Below are positions 6,082-7,606 of a stretch of DNA of 7,606 nt, one piece after another (the stretch's first letter is position 1; each line of letters opens with the position of its first letter). A program made the translations under genes and the position numbers. The DNA is from Candidatus Latescibacterota bacterium (GTDB taxonomy: Bacteria; Latescibacterota; MVCY01), in NCBI GenBank assembly GCA_030640765.1, contig DAOWIT010000093.1, positions 1 through 7,606 of the forward strand, written 5' to 3'. The notes beneath the pieces are model-generated. The model was not told the origin of the DNA, did no database searches, and saw nothing but the letters and a program-made list of their open reading frames with translations.

Positions 6082-7281
6082 GTGACGGAGTTACATTTTG
6101 ATTTTCGTGATGTTTTCAAAGCTGCCAGATTAGGACTAAGCGGCAAAAAAATGGGGGGCTCCTTTTTCGGGATAGTCGTCGCCTATCTCTGTTATCTGGT
6201 GCTCACCTATGCCGCCCTGTTAGCCAGCGGCCTGGGATGGGGTACTATCTGGAGGGCTTACAAACTCTTTCCTCTGGCAATGGCCGATAAGTTCACCTGG
6301 TACAGCTGGGTCATCTACGGAGTTGGCATCTTCTTCGCTGTCGTAGTGCTGCTTCTAACCGCTACAGCAGTGGCCAAGGTCAGCTACCAGCAGCTGAAAG
6401 GCGACGACTTCTATTCTCTGGACGACTCCAGGAAATTCGTGGCCAAACACTGGAAGGCAACCATCTTCTCCCCTATTGGCATTCTGGTGATGATTGTCTT
6501 TATGTTCGTTATGGCCCTCATCTTTGGGCTGCTGGGCAAAATTCCCTATGTTGGCGAGTTGGGAATCTCCATTATCTCGCTGCTGATCTTCGGGGGGGCT
6601 TTCCTCACCTTGTTCGTGGGGTTGGTGTTGGCTATCTCCCTGATACTCTCCCCGGCTATCGCGGCCACCACGGGTGAGGACACAGTGGAGACCATCACCC
6701 AGTCTTTCTCTACCATCTGGAGTCAGCCGTGGAGGTTTATTGTCTATCAGGGTTGGCTGGCGTTCACTCTTGGGTTATCCTCCTGGGTCTTCGCCATCTT
6801 CACAGTCAACGCCTTAGGACTGATGCAATGGTTCCCTCGTTTCTTTATGGGCAACAAGTTAGCTGTGATGACCAAAGAGGCCATTGCCTTTGCCCCTACC
6901 TGTAAGACATTCGAGCTCATCCTGAGCAAAATCCCCTACTGCCAGTGCTTCTTGCCTGATTTCAGCAAGGTACCGGATGCCAGTGGCACGGTGTTGGTTT
7001 CAGGGGTCATCGCTGGGATTATGCTTATCCTGGTTATCTTCTTCGCTTTCTCTTACAGCTTTGCCACCTACAGTGCCGGTCAGACACTGATCTATCTGGC
7101 ATTGAGGAAAAAGAAGGATAACGAAAACCTGTTAGAGAGAAAAGAAGAAGAGGAAGAAGAAGGAGAGGAAGAAAAGAAGGAAGAGAAAGCAGAAGAGCCA
7201 AAGGAGGAAGCTAAACAAGAGGTAAAGGCTGAGGAGAAGAAAAAAGAGGCCAAACCAACGGAGAAGAAAAAAGAAGAGTAG
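6082..7281 (+). CDS. Polytopic membrane protein of unknown function with a Lys/Glu-rich C-terminal tail
   Basis: A 399-residue protein starting at GTG, with a strong ribosome binding site 6 nt upstream. Hydrophobic helices are visible at about 28-49, 74-98, 129-151, 160-192, 217-243 and 302-327. Basic residues at 11-23 and 342-345 put both ends in the cytoplasm under the positive-inside rule. Cytoplasmic loops would be 99-128 (charged, QQLKGDDFYSLDDSRKF) and 193-216 (GEDTVETITQSF, then WSQPWRF). The long external loop 244-300 carries Cys274, Cys287 and Cys289. Residues 342-399 are almost entirely Lys, Glu and Ala and should be disordered or helical. No family is recognised. The general look recalls small membrane-integral DUF families with paired helices and an amphipathic cytoplasmic segment, but I cannot name one. 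The gene has its own promoter and no close partner. Confidence 0.85.
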   Translation: MTELHFDFRDVFKAARLGLSGKKMGGSFFGIVVAYLCYLVLTYAALLASGLGWGTIWRAYKLFPLAMADKFTWYSWVIYGVGIFFAVVVLLLTATAVAKVSYQQLKGDDFYSLDDSRKFVAKHWKATIFSPIGILVMIVFMFVMALIFGLLGKIPYVGELGISIISLLIFGGAFLTLFVGLVLAISLILSPAIAATTGEDTVETITQSFSTIWSQPWRFIVYQGWLAFTLGLSSWVFAIFTVNALGLMQWFPRFFMGNKLAVMTKEAIAFAPTCKTFELILSKIPYCQCFLPDFSKVPDASGTVLVSGVIAGIMLILVIFFAFSYSFATYSAGQTLIYLALRKKKDNENLLERKEEEEEEGEEEKKEEKAEEPKEEAKQEVKAEEKKKEAKPTEKKKEE

Positions 7282-7293
7282 AAAGAAGAGTAA
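7270..7293 (+). repeat. 12-bp tandem duplication spanning the stop codon
   Basis: AAAGAAGAGTAG (7270-7281) is followed directly by AAAGAAGAGTAA (7282-7293), in the same frame. The reading frame thus ends Lys-Glu-Glu-TAG, then repeats Lys-Glu-Glu-TAA. Readthrough of the TAG would add only four residues, counting the amino acid inserted at the TAG. Slippage in the purine-rich end of the gene is the simplest origin. Confidence 0.8.
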
Positions 7294-7345
7294 ATTCCAC
7301 CCCGGTACGGAAATCAATGGCGTGTTCGGGAGCAGGAAATACTCA

Positions 7346-7370
7346 TTTCTATCTGCATTACGGATAGAAA
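7346..7370. repeat. Inverted repeat (10-bp hairpin) downstream of the membrane-protein gene
   Basis: TTTCTATCTG (7346-7355) pairs with CGGATAGAAA (7361-7370) around a 5-nt loop, with one G-U pair. It lies 65 bp beyond the stop codon. No T-run follows on the + strand, so it is not a classic terminator in that direction. It may stabilise the 3' end of the transcript. Confidence 0.45.
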
Positions 7371-7405
7371 CAAGCTCAAATATTTAAGGAAGTGCGATTC
7401 TGCAG

Positions 7406-7457
7406 AGTCCGCTGAGAGCATCGGGAAGACTCAAAAATCTCAGCGGACTTTGATTTT
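7406..7457 (+). terminator. Terminator-like hairpin after the membrane-protein gene
   Basis: AGTCCGCTGAGA (7406-7417) and TCTCAGCGGACT (7438-7449) make a perfect 12-bp stem with a 20-nt loop, followed by TTGATTTT (7450-7457). Stem and T-rich tail suit a rho-independent terminator, though the loop is longer than usual and the tail is interrupted. GAGTC (7405-7409) can alternatively pair with GACTC (7428-7432) inside the loop. The inverted repeat itself is certain, but the function is inferred. Confidence 0.5.
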
Positions 7458-7606
7458 CTGTGGCCAGAGAGAGCGTGAACGAGAGAGTGGCAACTTCAAG
7501 TCGCTGCAGCCTACGCCACTACTGTGGCTGAGCTTGGTTCGTTATTATTCACCCCCAAATTGCCTATGTCTTCTGCTTTTTCTTTTCCGCCGCTGGGAAA
7601 AGGACA

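Larger units (their letters stand above)
7294..7606. other. Terminal 313 bases without a convincing gene
   Basis: The + frame continuing from the membrane-protein gene is open from 7294 to the window end. However, it has no ATG or GTG, its only TTG is at 7450, and its translation does not look like protein. On the - strand, a frame entering from the right edge closes at 7511-7513. The contents otherwise are two hairpins (7344-7372 and 7406-7449, entered separately), a purine-rich GAGAGAG direct repeat near 7468-7487 and a 5-bp hairpin GCCAC/GTGGC at 7515-7528. No tRNA or other RNA gene was recognised. Confidence 0.5.

Noticed and set aside
7132..7317. 61-codon - strand frame rich in Leu and Phe
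   Set aside because: It is the complement of the Lys/Glu-coding polypurine tract; the Leu/Phe richness is a composition artefact.
7511..7606. Possible tmRNA tag or - strand gene end reading NNNEPSSATVVA then stop
   Set aside because: The tag does not end in the usual Ala-Ala, and no tRNA-like 3' part or GTTCGA-type T-loop is found about 270 nt further along. As a protein end it is only 31 residues long with nothing recognisable.
7294..7606. 104-codon open + frame continuing after the membrane-protein gene
   Set aside because: It lacks ATG and GTG, starts after two in-frame stops, crosses the terminator-like hairpin and gives an unstructured, atypical translation. A coding region starting at TTG 7450 cannot be excluded but has no ribosome binding site.

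Overview
The window reads as ordinary chromosomal DNA from a Gram-negative bacterium with moderate GC content, probably a member of the FCB group or a related candidate phylum (Zixibacteria, KSB1, Latescibacteria or Caldithrix-like lineages). That placement is inference. It rests on a large exported beta-propeller protein that ends in a FlgD-Ig/T9SS-type C-terminal domain, on an anabolic/glycolytic pyruvate phosphate dikinase, and on intergenic palindromic repeats of a kind I associate with such genomes. No 16S or other phylogenetic marker is present.

Layout: three complete genes lie on the + strand, separated by long, repeat-bearing intergenic regions. Positions 1-595 hold the possible tail of an upstream gene (1-105), a C/G-run palindrome cluster (178-259), a candidate promoter (298-326) and the first copy of a ~200-bp element with three short palindromes (359-558). 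Gene 1 (596-2839) encodes a secreted double beta-propeller. Its best start is a CTG codon. Gene 2 (2971-5682) is full-length pyruvate, phosphate dikinase (ppdK) with its own promoter and strong ribosome binding site. The 400-bp gap after it carries the second copy of the three-palindrome element (5772-5976) and a near-consensus promoter (5994-6022). Gene 3 (6082-7281) is an unrecognised membrane protein with about six helices and a 58-residue Lys/Glu tail. The last 313 bases hold a short tandem duplication, two hairpins (one terminator-like) and no convincing gene.

Working together: the genes look independently transcribed rather than one operon. Each has its own candidate promoter with a 17-bp spacer, and the gaps are 131 and 399 bp. 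PPDK interconverts pyruvate and phosphoenolpyruvate in the cytoplasm. The propeller protein should act outside the inner membrane. Gene 3 sits in the inner membrane. I see no shared pathway. The least explained signal is the pair of dispersed three-palindrome elements, each lying just upstream of a gene and preserving one stem through a compensatory base-pair change.
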